This document shows, piece after piece, positions 25,301-38,629 of a stretch of 64,000 nucleotides of DNA. The first letter of the stretch is position 1. Every line of letters starts with the position of its first letter. Both the position numbers and the translations under genes were made by a program. Source of the stretch: Paragordius varius (lineage: Eukaryota > Nematomorpha); NCBI GenBank assembly GCA_964247055.1, contig OZ176054.1:434001-498000 (forward strand). Reading direction: 5' to 3'. The notes beneath the pieces were generated by a model. The model saw nothing but the letters and a program-made list of their open reading frames with translations, did no database searches and was not told where the DNA came from.

Positions 25301-27860
25301 TAATTTATTTGGGTAGCCCTATAGTAGTTCCATCATCACCCCAAATATTTTTGAGATCGGAGTATAAATGTAATTTTTATGAATTTTTTAAATATTTAAA
25401 AAATTTATTTTATACGATTTTAAAAATAAAAATGGCTGCCTAGAATCCAAATTTGATCAGGTGATGTCGCCATAATTTTTTTTGGGTAGCCCTATGGTAG
25501 TTCCATCATCACCCCAAATATTTTTGAGATCGGAGTATAAATGTAATTTTTATGAATTTTTTAAATATTTAAAAAATTTATTTTATACGATTTTAAAAAT
25601 AAAAATGGCTACCTAAAATCCAAATTTGATCAGGTGATGTCGCCATAATTTTTTTTGGGTAGCCCTATGGTAGTTCCATCATAACCCCAAATATTTTTGA
25701 GATCGGACTTTAAATGTAATTTTTATGAATTTTTTAAATATTTAAAAAATTTATTTTATACGATTTTAAAAATAAAAATGGCTACCTAAAATCCAAATTT
25801 GATCAGGTGATGTCGCCATAATTTTTTTTGGGTAGCCCTATAGTAGTTCCATCATCACCCCAAATATTTTTGAGATCGGACTATAAATGTAATTTTTATG
25901 AATTTTTTAAATATTTAAAAAATTAATTTTATACGATTTTAAAAATAAAAATGGCTACCTAAAATCCAAATTTGATCAGGTGATGTCGCCATAATTTTTT
26001 TTGGGTAGCCCTATAGTAGTTCCATCATCACCCCAAATATTTTTGAGATCGGAGTATAAATGTAATTTTTATGAATTTTTTAAATATTTAAAAAATTTAT
26101 TTTATACGATTTTAAAAATAAAAATGGCTACCTAAAATCTAAATTTGATCAGGTGATGTCACCATAATTTATTTGGGTAGCCCTATAGTAGTTCCATCAT
26201 AACCCCAAATATTTTTGAGATCGGAGTATAAATGTAATTTTTATGAATTTTTTAAATATTTAAAAAATTTATTTTATACGATTTTAAAAATAAAAATGGC
26301 TACCTAAAATCTAAATTTGATCAGGTGATGTCACCATAATTTATTTGGGTAGCCCTATAGTAGTTCCATCATAACCCCAAATATTTTTGAGATCGGAGTA
26401 TAAATGTAATTTTTATGAATTTTTTAAATATTTAAAAAATTTATTTTATACGATTTTAAAAATAAAAATGGCTACCTAAAATCCAAATTTGATCAGGTGA
26501 TGTCACCATAATTTATTTGGGTAGCCCTATAGTAGTTCCATCATCACCCCAAATATTTTTGAGATCGGAGTATAAATGTAATTTTTATGAATTTTTTAAA
26601 TATTTAAAAAATTTATTTTATACGATTTTAAAAATAAAAATGGCTACCTAAAATCCAAATTTGATCAGGTGATGTCACTATAATTTTTTTGGGTAGCCCT
26701 ATGGTAGTTCCATCATCACCCCAAATATTTTGGGGATCGGACTATAAATGTAATTTTTATGGATTTTTTAAATATTTAAAAAATTTATTTTATACGATTT
26801 TAAAAATAAAAATGGCTACCTAAAATCCAAATTTGATCAGGTGATGTCACCATAATTTATTTGGGTAGCCCTATGGTAGTTCCATCATCACCCCAAATAT
26901 TTTGGGGATCGGACTATAAATGTAATTTTTATGAATTTTTTAAATATTTAAAAAATTAATTTTATACGATTTTAAAAATAAAAATGGCTACCTAAAATCC
27001 AAATTTGATCAGGTGATGTCGCCATAATTTTTTTTGGGTAGCCCTATGGTAGTTCCATCATAACCCCAAATATTTTTGAGATCGGACTTTAAATGTAATT
27101 TTTATGAATTTTTTAAATATTTAAAAAATTTATTTTATACGATTTTAAAAATAAAAATGGCTACCTAAAATCCAAATTTGATCAGGTGATGTCGCCATAA
27201 TTTTTTTTGGGTAGCCCTATAGTAGTTCCATCATCACCCCAAATATTTTTGAGATCGGAGTATAAATGTAATTTTTATGAATTTTTTAAATATTTAAAAA
27301 ATTTATTTTATACGATTTTAAAAATAAAAATGGCTACCTAAAATCCAAATTTGATCAGGTGATGTCACTATAATTTTTTTGGGTGGCCCTATGGTAGTTC
27401 CATCATCACCCCAAATATTTTGGGGATCGGACTATAAATGTAATTTTTATGAATTTTTTAAATATTTAAAAAATTTATTTTATACGATTTTAAAAATAAA
27501 AATGGCTACCTAGAATCCAAATTTGATCAGGTGATGTCGCCATAATTTTTTTTGGGTAGCCCTATGGTAGTTCCATTATAACCCCAAATATTTTTGAGAT
27601 CGGACTTTAAATGTAATTTTTATGAATTTTTTAAATATTTAAAAAATTTATTTTATACGATTTTAAAAATAAAAATGGCTACCTAAAATCCAAATTTGAT
27701 CAGGTGATGTCACTATAATTTTTTTGGGTAGCCCTATGGTAGTTCCATCATCACCCCAAATATTTTGGGGATCGGACTATAAATGTAATTTTTATGAATT
27801 TTTTAAATATTTAAAAAATATATTTTATACGATTTTAAAAATAAAAATGGCTACCTAAAA
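22331..27860 (+). repeat. Satellite A irregular middle segment
   Basis: The monomers are of the same family, but the 7926-bp marker order is not maintained. Variants seen here include CCTAGAATCC (about 23373, 25440 and 27511), AAAATCTAAATTTG in two adjacent monomers (about 26137 and 26309), a TTTTCGAG monomer near 23455, ATGGATTTTT near 26760 and CATCCTCACC near 24297. Short local doublets are common. A segment near 24755-24940 recurs near 25780-26020. I see no insertion of foreign DNA. Confidence 0.8.
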
Positions 27861-30800
27861 TCCAAATTTGATCTGGTGATGTCACTATAATATTTTTGGG
27901 TAGCCCGATGGTAGTTCCATCATCACCCCAAATATTTTGGGGATCGGACTATAAATGTAATTTTTATGAATTTTTTAAATATTTAAAAAATTTATTTTAT
28001 ACGATTTTAAAAATAAAAATGGCTACCTAAAATCCAAATTTGATCATGTGATGTCGCCATAATTTTTTTTGGGTAGCCCTATGGTAGTTCCATCATCACC
28101 CCAAATACTTTGGGGATCGGACTATAAATGTAATTTTTATGAATTTTTTAAATATTTAAAAAATTTATTTTATACGATTTTAAAAATAAAAATGGCTACC
28201 TAAAATCCAAATTTGATCAGGTGATGTCGCCATAACTTTTTTTGGGTAGCCCTATTGTAGTTCCATCATAACCCAAAATATTTTTGAGATCGGACTTTAA
28301 ATGTAATTTTTATGAATTTTTTAAATATTTAAAAAATTTATTTTATACGATTTTAAAAATAAAAATGGCTACCTAAAATCCAAATTTGATCAGGTGATGT
28401 CGCCATAATTTTTTTTTGGTAGCCCTATGGTAGTTCCATCATCACCCCAAATATTTTTGAGATCGGAGTAAAAATGTAATTTTTATGAATTTTTTAAATA
28501 TTTAAAAAATTTATTTATACGATTTTAAAAATAAAAATGGCTACCTAAAATATAAATTTGATCAGGTGATGTCACTATAATATTTTTGGGTAGCCCTATG
28601 GTAGTTCCATCATCACCACAAATATTTTGGGGATCGGACTATAAATGTAATTTTTATGAATTTTTTAAATATTTAAAAAATTTATTTTATACGATTTTAA
28701 AAATAAAAATGGCTACCTAAAATCCAAATTTGATCAGGTGATGTCGCCATAATTTTTTTTGGGTAGCCCTATGGTAGTTCCATCATCACCCCAAATACTT
28801 TGGGGATCGGACTATAAATGTATTTTTTATGAATTTTTTAAATATTTAAAAAATTTATTTTATACGATTTTAAAAATAAAAATGGCTACCTAAAATCCAA
28901 ATTTGATCAGGTGATGTCACTATAATTTTTTTGGGTAGCCCTATGTTAGTTCCATCATCACCCCAAATATTTTGGGGATCGGACTATAAATGTAATTTTT
29001 ATGAATTTTTTAAATATTTAAAAAATTTATTTTATACGATTTTAAAAATAAAAATGGCTACCTAAAATCCAAATTTGATCTGGTGATGTCACTATAATAT
29101 TTTTGGGTAGCCCTATGGTAGTTCCATCATCATCCCAAATATTTTGGGGATCGGACTATAAATGTAATTTTTATGAATTTTTTAAATATTTAAAAAATTT
29201 ATTTTATACGATTTTAAAAATAAAAATGGCTACCTAAAATCCAAATTTGATCAGGTGATGTCACCATAATTTTTTTTGGGTAGCCCTATGGTAGTTCCAT
29301 CATCACCCCAAATACTTTGGGGATCGGACTATAAATGTAATTTTTATGAATTTTTTAAATATTTAAAAAATTTATTTTATACGATTTTAAAAATAAAAAT
29401 GGCTACCTAAAATCCAAATTTGATCAGGTGATGTCGCCATAACTTTTTTTGGGTAGCCCTATTGTAGTTCCATCATAACCCAAAATATTTTTGAGATCGG
29501 ACTTTAAATGTAATTTTTATGAATTTTTTAAATATTTAAAAAATTTATTTTATACGATTTTAAAAATAAAAATGGCTACCTAAAATCCAAATTTGATCAG
29601 GTGATGTCGCCATAATTTTTTTTGGTAGCCCTATGGTAGTTCCATCATCACCCCAAATATTTTTGAGATCGGAGTAAAAATGTAATTTTTATGAATTTTT
29701 TAAATATTTAAAAAATTTATTTATACGATTTTAAAAATAAAAATGGCTACCTAAAATATAAATTTGATCAGGTGATGTCACTATAATATTTTTGGGTAGC
29801 CCTATGGTAGTTCCATCATCACCACAAATATTTTGGGGATCGGACTATAAATGTAATTTTTATGAATTTTTTAAATATTTAAAAAATTTATTTTATACGA
29901 TTTTAAAAATAAAAATGGCTACCTAAAATCCAAATTTGATCAGGTGATGTCGCCATAATTTTTTTTGGGTAGCCCTATGGTAGTTCCATCATCACCCCAA
30001 ATACTTTGGGGATCGGACTATAAATGTATTTTTTATGAATTTTTTAAATATTTAAAAAATTTATTTTATACGATTTTAAAAATAAAAATGGCTACCTAAA
30101 ATCCAAATTTGATCAGGTGATGTCACTATAATTTTTTTGGGTAGCCCTATGTTAGTTCCATCATCACCCCAAATATTTTGGGGATCGGACTATAAATGTA
30201 ATTTTTATGAATTTTTTAAATATTTAAAAAATTTATTTTATACGATTTTAAAAATAAAAATGGCTACCTAAAATCCAAATTTGATCAGGTGATGTCGCCA
30301 TAACTTTTTTTGGGTAGCCCTATTGTAGTTCCATCATAACCCAAAATATTTTTGAGATCGGACTTTAAATGTAATTTTTATGAATTTTTTAAATATTTAA
30401 AAAATTTATTTTATACGATTTTAAAAATAAAAATGGCTACCTAAAATCCAAATTTGATCAGGTGATGTCACTATAATTTTTTTGGGTAGCCCTATGTTAG
30501 TTCCATCATCACCCCAAATATTTTGGGGATCGGACTATAAATGTAATTTTTATGAATTTTTTAAATATTTAAAAAATTTATTTTATACGATTTTAAAAAT
30601 AAAAATGGCTACCTAAAATCCAAATTTGATCTGGTGATGTCACTATAATATTTTTGGGTAGCCCTATGGTAGTTCCATCATCAGCCCAAATATTTTGGGG
30701 ATCGGACTATAAATGTAATTTTTATGAATTTTTTAAATATTTAAAAAATTTATTTTATACGATTTTAAAAATAAAAATGGCTACCTAAAATCCAAATTTG

Positions 30801-31835
30801 ATCATGTGATGTCGCCATAATTTTTTTTGGGTAGCCCTATGGTAGTTCCATCATCACCCCAAATACTTTGGGGATCGGACTATAAATGTAATTTTTATGA
30901 ATTTTTTAAATATTTAAAAAATTTATTTTATACGATTTTAAAAATAAAAATGGCTACCTAAAATCCAAATTTGATCACGTGATGTCGCCATAACTTTTTT
31001 TGGGTAGCCCTATTGTAGTTCCATCATAACCCAAAATATTTTTGAGATCGGACTTTAAATGTAATTTTTATGAATTTTTTAAATATTTAAAAAATTTATT
31101 TTATACGATTTTAAAAATAAAAATGGCTACCTAAAATCCAAATTTGATCAGGTGATGTCGCCATAATTTTTTTTTTGGTAGCCCTATGGTAGTTCCATCA
31201 TCACCCCAAATATTTTTGAGATCGGAGTAAAAATGTAATTTTTATGAATTTTTTAAATATTTAAAAAATTTATTTATACGATTTTAAAAATAAAAATGGC
31301 TACCTAAAATATAAATTTGATCAGGTGATGTCACTATAATATTTTTGGGTAGCCCTATGGTAGTTCCATCATCACCACAAATATTTTGGGGATCGGACTA
31401 TAAATGTAATTTTTATGAATTTTTTAAATATTTAAAAAATTTATTTTATACGATTTTAAAAATAAAAATGGCTACCTAAAATCCAAATTTGATCAGGTGA
31501 TGTCGCCATAATTTTTTTTGGGTAGCCCTATGGTAGTTCCATCATCACCCCAAATACTTTGGGGATCGGACTATAAATGTATTTTTTATGAATTTTTTAA
31601 ATATTTAAAAAATTTATTTTATACGATTTTAAAAATAAAAATGGCTACCTAAAATCCAAATTTGATCAGGTGATGTCACTATAATTTTTTTGGGTAGCCC
31701 TATGTTAGTTCCATCATCACCCCAAATATTTTGGGGATCGGACTATAAATGTAATTTTTATGAATTTTTTAAATATTTAAAAAATTTATTTTATACGATT
31801 TTAAAAATAAAAATGGCTACCTAAAATCCAAATTT
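27861..31835 (+). repeat. Satellite A divergent edge subfamily with 1206/1553-bp order
   Basis: This part carries variants that are rare or absent elsewhere: GATCTGGTGATG (27871, 29078, 30629), GGAGTAAAAATG (28465, 29671, 31224), CATCACCACA (28611, 29817, 31370), TAACTTTTTTTGGG with CCCTATTGTAG and CATAACCCAAAAT, AAAATATAAATTTG, and a shortened AATTTATTTATACG. The spacing of about 1206 bp is 7 monomers; the next step of about 1552 bp is 9 monomers. The segment is therefore a small independent higher-order array near the right edge. Confidence 0.85.
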
Positions 31836-32304
31836 GATCAGATGATGTCACCATAATTTTTTTTGGGTAGCCCTATGGTAGTTCCATCATACCCCAAATA
31901 TTTTCGAGATCGGAGTATAAATGTATTTTTTATGAATTTTTTAAATATTTAAAAAATTTATTTTATACGATTTTAAAAATAAAAATGGCTACCTAAAATC
32001 CAAATTTGATCAGATGATGTCACCATAATTTTTTTTGGGTAGCCCTATGGTAGTTCCATCATACCCCAAATATTTTCGAGATCGGAGTATAAATGTATTT
32101 TTTATGAATTTTTTAAATATTTAAAAAATTTATTTTATACGATTTTAAAAATAAAAATGGCTACCTAAAATCCAAATTTGATCAGGTGATGTCGCCATAA
32201 TTTTTTTTGGGTAGCCCTATGGTAGTTCCATCATCACCCCAAATATTTTCAAGATCGGAGTATAAATGTAATTTTTATGAATTTTTTAAATATTTAAAAA
32301 ATTT
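31836..32304 (+). repeat. Satellite A terminal monomers
   Basis: Two near-identical monomers carry GATCAGATGATG (31841 and 32013, 172 bp apart), CATACCCCAAATATTTTCGAG and GTATTTTTTATG, all different from the bulk array. A last monomer with TTTTCAAGATCGG follows and is cut within the right half of the 24-bp palindrome region. In the expected frame ...AAAAAATTTATTTTATACG, the sequence leaves the satellite after AAAAAATTTA and becomes AAATAAAATAAAAT. Confidence 0.88.
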
Positions 32305-32398
32305 AAAATAAAATAAAATAAAATAAAATAAAATAAAGTAAAATAAAATAAATTAAAATAAAATAAAATAAAATAAAATAAAATTAAATAAAATAAAA

Positions 32399-32416
32399 TA
32401 TAACTATATTTATATA
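32399..32416 (+). repeat. Embedded 18-bp word TATAACTATATTTATATA (type copy)
   Basis: This is the first of about 45 copies with this exact ending in the pentanucleotide block. Most are preceded by AAAATAAAA and followed by AAATAAAATAAAATAAATTA. Spacing is irregular, from about 90 to 800 bp. Left of the N run all 16 copies end TTATATA. Right of it about nine copies end TTATTTA instead (for example near 39943, 40513, 41611, 43090, 44715 and 45033). The word and its flank travel together, so it is a marker of block duplication within the array rather than random decay. Confidence 0.85.
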
Positions 32417-35400
32417 AAATAAAATAAAATAAATTAAAATAAAATAAAATTAAATAAAATAAAAAAAAAAAATAAAATAAAATAAAATAAAATAAAATAA
32501 AATAAAATAAAACAAAATAAAATAAATTAAAATAAAATAAAATAAAATAAAATAAAATAAAATAAAATTAAATAAAATAAAAATAAAATAAAATAAAATA
32601 AAATAAAATAAAATAAAATAAAATAAAATAAAATAAAATAAAATAAAATAAAATAAAATAAAATAAAATAAAATAAAATAAAATAAAATAAAATAAAATA
32701 AAATAAAATTAAATAAAATAAAAATAAAATAAAATAAAATAAAATAAATTAAAATAAAATAAAATAAAATAAAATAAAATAAAATAAAATAAAATAAAAT
32801 AAAATAAAATAAAATAAAATAAAATAAAATAAAATAAAATAAAATAAAATAAAATAAAATAAAATAAAATAAAATAAAATTAAAATAAAATAATATAAAA
32901 TAAAATAAAATAAAATATAACTATATTTATATAAAATAAAATAAAATAAATTAAAATAAAATAAAATAAAATAAATTAAAATAAAATAAAATAAAATAAA
33001 ATAAAATAAAATAAAATAAAATAAAATAAAATAAAATAAAATAAAATAAAATAAAATAAAATAAAATAAAATAAAATAAAGTAAATAAAATAAAATAAAT
33101 TAAAATAAATAACTATATTTATATAAAATAAAATAAAATAAATTAAAATAAAATAAAACAAAACAAAACAAAATAAAATAAAATAAAATAAAATAAAATA
33201 AAATAAAATAAAATAAAATAAAATAAAATAAAATAAAATAAAATAAAATAAAATAAAATAAAATAAAATAAAATAAAATAAAATAAAATAAAATAAAATA
33301 AAATAAAATAAAATAAAATATAACTATATTTATATAAAATAAAATAAAATAAATTAAAATAAAATAAAATAAAATAAAATAAAATAAAATAAAATAAAAT
33401 AAAATAAAATAAAATAAAATAAAATAAAATAAAATAAAATAAAATAAAATAAAATAAAATAAAATAAAATAAAATAAAATAAAATAAAATAAAATAAAAT
33501 AAAATAAAATAAAATAAAATAAAATAAAATAAAATAAAATAAAATAAAATAAAATAAAATAAAATTAAATTAAATTAAATAAAATAAAAATAAAATAAAA
33601 TAAAATAAAATAAAATAAAATAAAATAAAATAAAATAAAATAAATTAAAATAAAATAAAATAAAATAAAATAAAATAAAATAAAATAAAATTAAATTAAA
33701 TAAAATAAAAATAAAATAAAATAAAATAAAATAAAATAAAATAAAATAAAATAAAATAAAATAAAATAAAATAAAATAAAATAAAATAAAATAAAATAAA
33801 ATAAAATAAAATAAAATAAAATAAAATAAAATAAAGTAAATAAAATAAAATAAATTAAAATAAATAACTATATTTATATAAAATAAAATAAAATAAATTA
33901 AAATAAAATAAAACAAAACAAAACAAAATAAAATAAAATAAAATAAAATAAAATAAAATAAAATAAAATAAAATAAAATAAAATAAAATAAAATAAAATA
34001 AAATAAAATAAAATATAACTATATTTATATAAAATAAAATAAAATAAATTAAAATAAAATAAAATAAAATAAAATAAAATAAAATAAAATAAAATAAAAT
34101 AAAATAAAATAAAATAAAATAAAATAAAATAAAATAAAATAAAATAAAATAAAATAAAATAAAATAAAATAAAATAAAATAAAATAAAATAAAATAAAAT
34201 AAAATAAAATAAAATAAAATAAAATAAAATAAAATTAAATAAAATAAAAATAAAATAAAATAAAATAAAATAAATTAAAATAAAATAAAATAAAATAAAA
34301 TAAAATAAAATAAAATAAAATAAAATAAAATAAAATAAAATAAAATAAAATAAAATAAAATAAAATAAAATAAAATAAAATAAAATAAAATTAAAATAAA
34401 ATAATATAAAATAAAATAAAATAAAATATAACTATATTTATATAAAATAAAATAAAATAAATTAAAATAAAATAAAATAAAATAAATTAAAATAAAATAA
34501 AATAAAATAAAATAAAATAAAATAAAATAAAATAAAATAAAATAAAATAAAATAAAATAAAATAAAATAAAATAAAATAAAGTAAATAAAATAAAATAAA
34601 TTAAAATAAATAACTATATTTATATAAAATAAAATAAAATAAATTAAAATAAAATAAAACAAAACAAAACAAAATAAAATAAAATAAAATAAAATAAAAT
34701 AAAATAAAATAAAATAAAATAAAATAAAATAAAATAAAATAAAATAAAATAAAATAAAATAAAATAAAATAAAATAAAATAAAATAAAATAAAATAAAAT
34801 AAAATAAAATAAAATAAAATAAAATAAAATAAAATAAAATAAAATAAAATATAACTATATTTATATAAAATAAAATAAAATAAATTAAAATAAAATAAAA
34901 TAAAATAAAATAAAATAAAATAAAATAAAATAAAATAAAATAAAATAAAATAAAATAAAATAAAATAAAATAAAATAAAATAAAATAAAATAAAATAAAA
35001 TAAAATAAAATAAAATAAAATAAAATAAAATAAAATAAAATAAAATAAAATAAAATTAAATTAAATAAAATAAAAATAAAATAAAATAAAATAAAATAAA
35101 ATAAAATAAAATAAAATAAAATAAAATAAAATAAATTAAAATAAAATAAAATAAAATAAAATAAAATTAAATTAAATAAAATAAAAATAAAATAAAATAA
35201 AATAAAATAAAATAAAATAAAATAAAATAAAATAAAATAAAATAAAATAAAATAAAATAAAATAAAATAAAATAAAATAAAATAAAATAAAATAAAATAA
35301 AATAAAATAAAATAAAATAAAATAAAATATAATAAAATAAAATAAAATAAAATAAAATAAAATAAAATTAAATAAAATATAACTATATTTATATAAAATA

Positions 35401-37042
35401 AAATAAAATAAAATAAAATAAAATAAAATAAAATATAATAAAATAAAATAAAATAAAATAAAATAAAATAAAATAAAATAAAAATAAATTAAAATAAATA
35501 AAATAAAATAAAATTAAATAAAATAAAATAAAATAAAATAAAATAAATTAAAATAAAATAAAATAAAATAAAATAAAATAAAATAAAATAAAATAAAATA
35601 AAATAAAATTAAATTAAATAAAATAAAATAAAATTAAATAAAATAAAATAAAATAAAATAAAATTAAATAAAATAAAAAAATAAAATAAAATAAAATAAA
35701 ATAAAATAAAACAAAATAAAATAAATTAAAATAAAATAAAATAAAATAAAATAAAATAAAATAAAATTAAATAAAATAAAATTAAATAAAATAAAAATAA
35801 AATAAAATAAAATAAAATAAAATAAAATAAAATAAAATAAAATAAAATTAAATTAAATTAAATAAAATAAAAATAAAATAAAATAAAATAAAATAAAATA
35901 AAATAAAATAAAATAAAATAAAATAAAATAAAATAAAATAAAATAAAATAAAATAAAATAAAATAAAATATAACTATATTTATATAAAATAAAATAAAAT
36001 AAATTAAAATAAAATAAAATAAAATTAAATAAAATAAATATAAAATAAAATAAAATAAAATAAAATAAAATAAAATAAAATAAAATAAAATAAAATAAAA
36101 TAAAATAAAATAAAATAAAATAAAATAAAATAAAATAAAATAAAATAAAATAAAATAAAATAAAATAAAATATAACTATATTTATATAAAATAAAATAAA
36201 ATAAATTAAAATAAAATAAAATAAAATAAAATAAAATAAAATAAAATAAAATAAAATAAAATAAAATAAAATAAAATAAAATAAAATAAAATAAAATAAA
36301 ATAAAATAAAATAAAATAAAATAAAATAAAATAAAATAAAATAAAATAAAATAAAATAAAATAAAATAAAATAAAATAAAATAAAATAAAATTAAATAAA
36401 ATAAAAATAAAATAAAATAAAATAAAATAAAATAAATTAAAATAAAATAAAATAAAATAAAATAAAATAAAATAAAATAAAATAAAATAAAATAAAATAA
36501 AATAAAATAAAATAAAATAAAATAAAATAAAATAAAATAAAATAAAATAAAATAAAATAAAATAAAATAAAATAAAATAAAATAAAATTAAATTAAAATA
36601 AAATAATATAAAATAAAATAAAATAAAATATAACTATATTTATATAAAATAAAATAAAATAAATTAAAATAAAATAAAATAAAATAAATTAAAATAAAAT
36701 AAAATAAAATAAAATAAAATAAAATAAAATAAAATAAAATAAAATAAAATAAAATAAATAAAATAAAATAAATTAAAATAAATAACTATATTTATATAAA
36801 ATAAAATAAAATAAATTAAAATAAAATAAAATAAAACAAAACAAAACAAAATAAAATAAAATAAAATAAAATAAAATGAAATAAAATAAAATAAAATAAA
36901 ATAAAATAAAATAAAATAAAATAAAATAAAATAAAATAAAATAAAATAAAATAAAATAAAATAAAATAAAATAAAATAAAATAAAATAAAATAAAATAAA
37001 ATAAAATATAACTATATTTATATAAAATAAAATAAAATAAAT

Positions 37043-37404
37043 TAAAATAAAATAAAATAAAATAAAATAAAATAAAATAAAATAAAATAAAATAAAATAA
37101 AATAAAATAAAATAAAATAAAATAAAATAAAATAAAATAAAATAAAATAAAATAAAATAAAATAAAATAAAATAAAATAAAATAAAATAAAATAAAATAA
37201 AATAAAATAAAATAAAATAAAATAAAATAAAATAAAATAAAATAAAATAAAATAAAATAAAATAAAATAAAATAAAATAAAATAAAATAAAATAAAATAA
37301 AATAAAATAAAATAAAATAAAATAAAATAAAATAAAATAAAATAAAATAAAATAAAATAAAATAAAATAAAATAAAATAAAATAAAATAAAATAAAATAA
37401 AATT
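37043..37404 (+). repeat. Longest perfect AAAAT tract (about 72 units)
   Basis: About 360 bp is AAAAT without a visible interruption, ending at the AAATT at about 37402. Nearby tracts are typically broken every 50-200 bp. Such a pure tract is expected to be the most length-unstable part of the array and the hardest to count correctly by sequencing. Confidence 0.85.
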
Positions 37405-38429
37405 AAAATAAAATAAAATAAAATAAAATAAAATAAAATAATATAATATAAAATAAAATAAAATAAAATAAAATAAAATAAAATAAAATAAAATAAAATA
37501 AAATAAAATAAAATAAAATAAAATTAAATAAAATTAAATAAAATAAAAATAAAATAAAATAAAATAAAATAAAATAAAATAAAATAAAATAAAATAAAAT
37601 AAAATAAATTAAAATAAAATAAAATAAAATAAAATAAAATAAAATAAAATAAAATTAAATTAAATTAAATAAAATAAAAATAAAATAAAATAAAATAAAA
37701 TAAAATAAAATAAAATAAAATAAAATAAAATAAAATAAAATAAAATAAAATAAAATAAAATAAAATAAAATAAAATAAAATATAATAAAATAAAATAAAA
37801 TAAAATAAAATAAAATAAAATTAAATAAAATATAACTATATTTATATAAAATAAAATAAAATAAAATAAAATAAAATAAAATATAATAAAATAAAATAAA
37901 ATAAAATAAAATAAAATAAAAATAAATTAAAATAAATAAAATAAAATAAAATTAAATAAAATAAAATAAAATAAAATAAATTAAAATAAAATAAAATAAA
38001 ATAAAATAAAATAAAATAAAATAAAATAAAATAAAATTAAATAAAATAAAATAAAATAAAATTAAATTAAATAAAATAAAATAAAATAAAATTAAATAAA
38101 ATAAAAAAATAAAATAAAATAAAATAAAATAAAATAAAACAAAATAAAATAAATTAAAATAAAATAAAATAAAATAAAATAAAATAAAATAAAATAAAAT
38201 AAAATAAAATTAAATAAAATAAAATTAAATAAAATAAAAATAAAATAAAATAAAATAAAATAAAATAAAATAAAATAAAATAAAATAAAATAAAATAAAA
38301 TAAAATTAAATTAAATAAAATAAAAATAAAATAAAATAAAATAAAATAAAATAAAATAAAATAAAATAAAATAAAATAAAATAAAATAAATTAAAATAAA
38401 ATAAAATAAAATAAAATTAAATAAAATAA

Positions 38430-38629
38430 NNNNNNNNNNNNNNNNNNNNNNNNNNNNNNNNNNNNNNNNNNNNNNNNNNNNNNNNNNNNNNNNNNNNNNN
38501 NNNNNNNNNNNNNNNNNNNNNNNNNNNNNNNNNNNNNNNNNNNNNNNNNNNNNNNNNNNNNNNNNNNNNNNNNNNNNNNNNNNNNNNNNNNNNNNNNNNN
38601 NNNNNNNNNNNNNNNNNNNNNNNNNNNNN
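38430..38629. other. Assembly gap, exactly 200 N
   Basis: A run of 200 N lies between AAAAT repeats of the same strand on both sides. A round 200 is a placeholder length used by common Hi-C scaffolding tools, so the true gap size is unknown. Order and orientation of the two contigs rest on scaffolding, not on sequence read through the gap. Confidence 0.97.

Larger units (their letters stand above)
1..32304 (+). repeat. Satellite A: 172-173 bp tandem array, about 187 copies
   Basis: The block TCATCACCCC restarts at 1, 174, 347, 519 and 691, giving a 172-173 bp period that holds to the array edge. Every monomer reads in the same direction. One monomer counted by hand has about 43 G+C in 172, or 25%. 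Monomers differ at a few linked sites: after CCCCAAATA (TTGTCGAG, TTTTTGAG, TTTTGGGG, CTTTGGGG or TTTTTGATATCGG); GGAGTATAA, GGACTATAA or GGACTTTAA; TACGATT or TAAGATT; GTCACC, GTCGCC or GTCACT; GGGTAGCC, GGGTGGCC or GGGTAACC; TATAGTAG or TATGGTAG. Some states go together: TTTTTGAG with GGAGTATAA, TTTTGGGG with GGACTATAA, and CATAACCCC with GGACTTTAA. No open frame crosses a monomer, since stops occur in all frames. The array starts outside the window. Satellite identity is certain; family name and host are not recognised. Confidence 0.98.
32305..38429 (+). repeat. (AAAAT)n pentanucleotide array, left part
   Basis: About 6.1 kb is AAAAT read on this strand, with scattered single-base interruptions (AAATT, AAAAAT, AAAAC, AAAAG). 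About 16 copies of the word TATAACTATATTTATATA are embedded. Larger blocks repeat: AAAATAATATAAAAT occurs near 32891, 34402 and 36604, and runs of AAAAC occur near 33157, 33912, 34659 and 36835. A segment near 35330-35730 resembles 37780-38150. The longest uninterrupted tract runs from about 37043 to 37404, roughly 72 perfect units. No gene is present; long frames here are a by-product of the missing stop in one strand. Confidence 0.97.

Noticed and set aside
1..32304. CRISPR-like array (regular repeats with variable parts)
   Set aside because: There are no unique spacers. The whole 172-bp unit is repeated, and the differences are a few shared point variants.
1..32304. Assignment to a named 172-bp satellite such as Tyba of holocentric Rhynchospora
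   Set aside because: Only the monomer length agrees. I cannot recall that consensus reliably enough to compare, so no species or family is claimed.
32976..36849. Open frames of 61-113 codons on the minus strand (32976-33161, 33575-33916, 34462-34662, 36664-36849)
   Set aside because: They are the reading of (ATTTT)n, which gives a repeating Ile-Leu-Phe-Tyr-Phe peptide without stops. The frames share the same embedded-word peptide and have no coding signature, so they are by-products of composition.
38430..38629. Possible biological boundary at the N run
   Set aside because: It is a 200-base placeholder. Both sides are the same repeat on the same strand, so no boundary can be claimed from the sequence.
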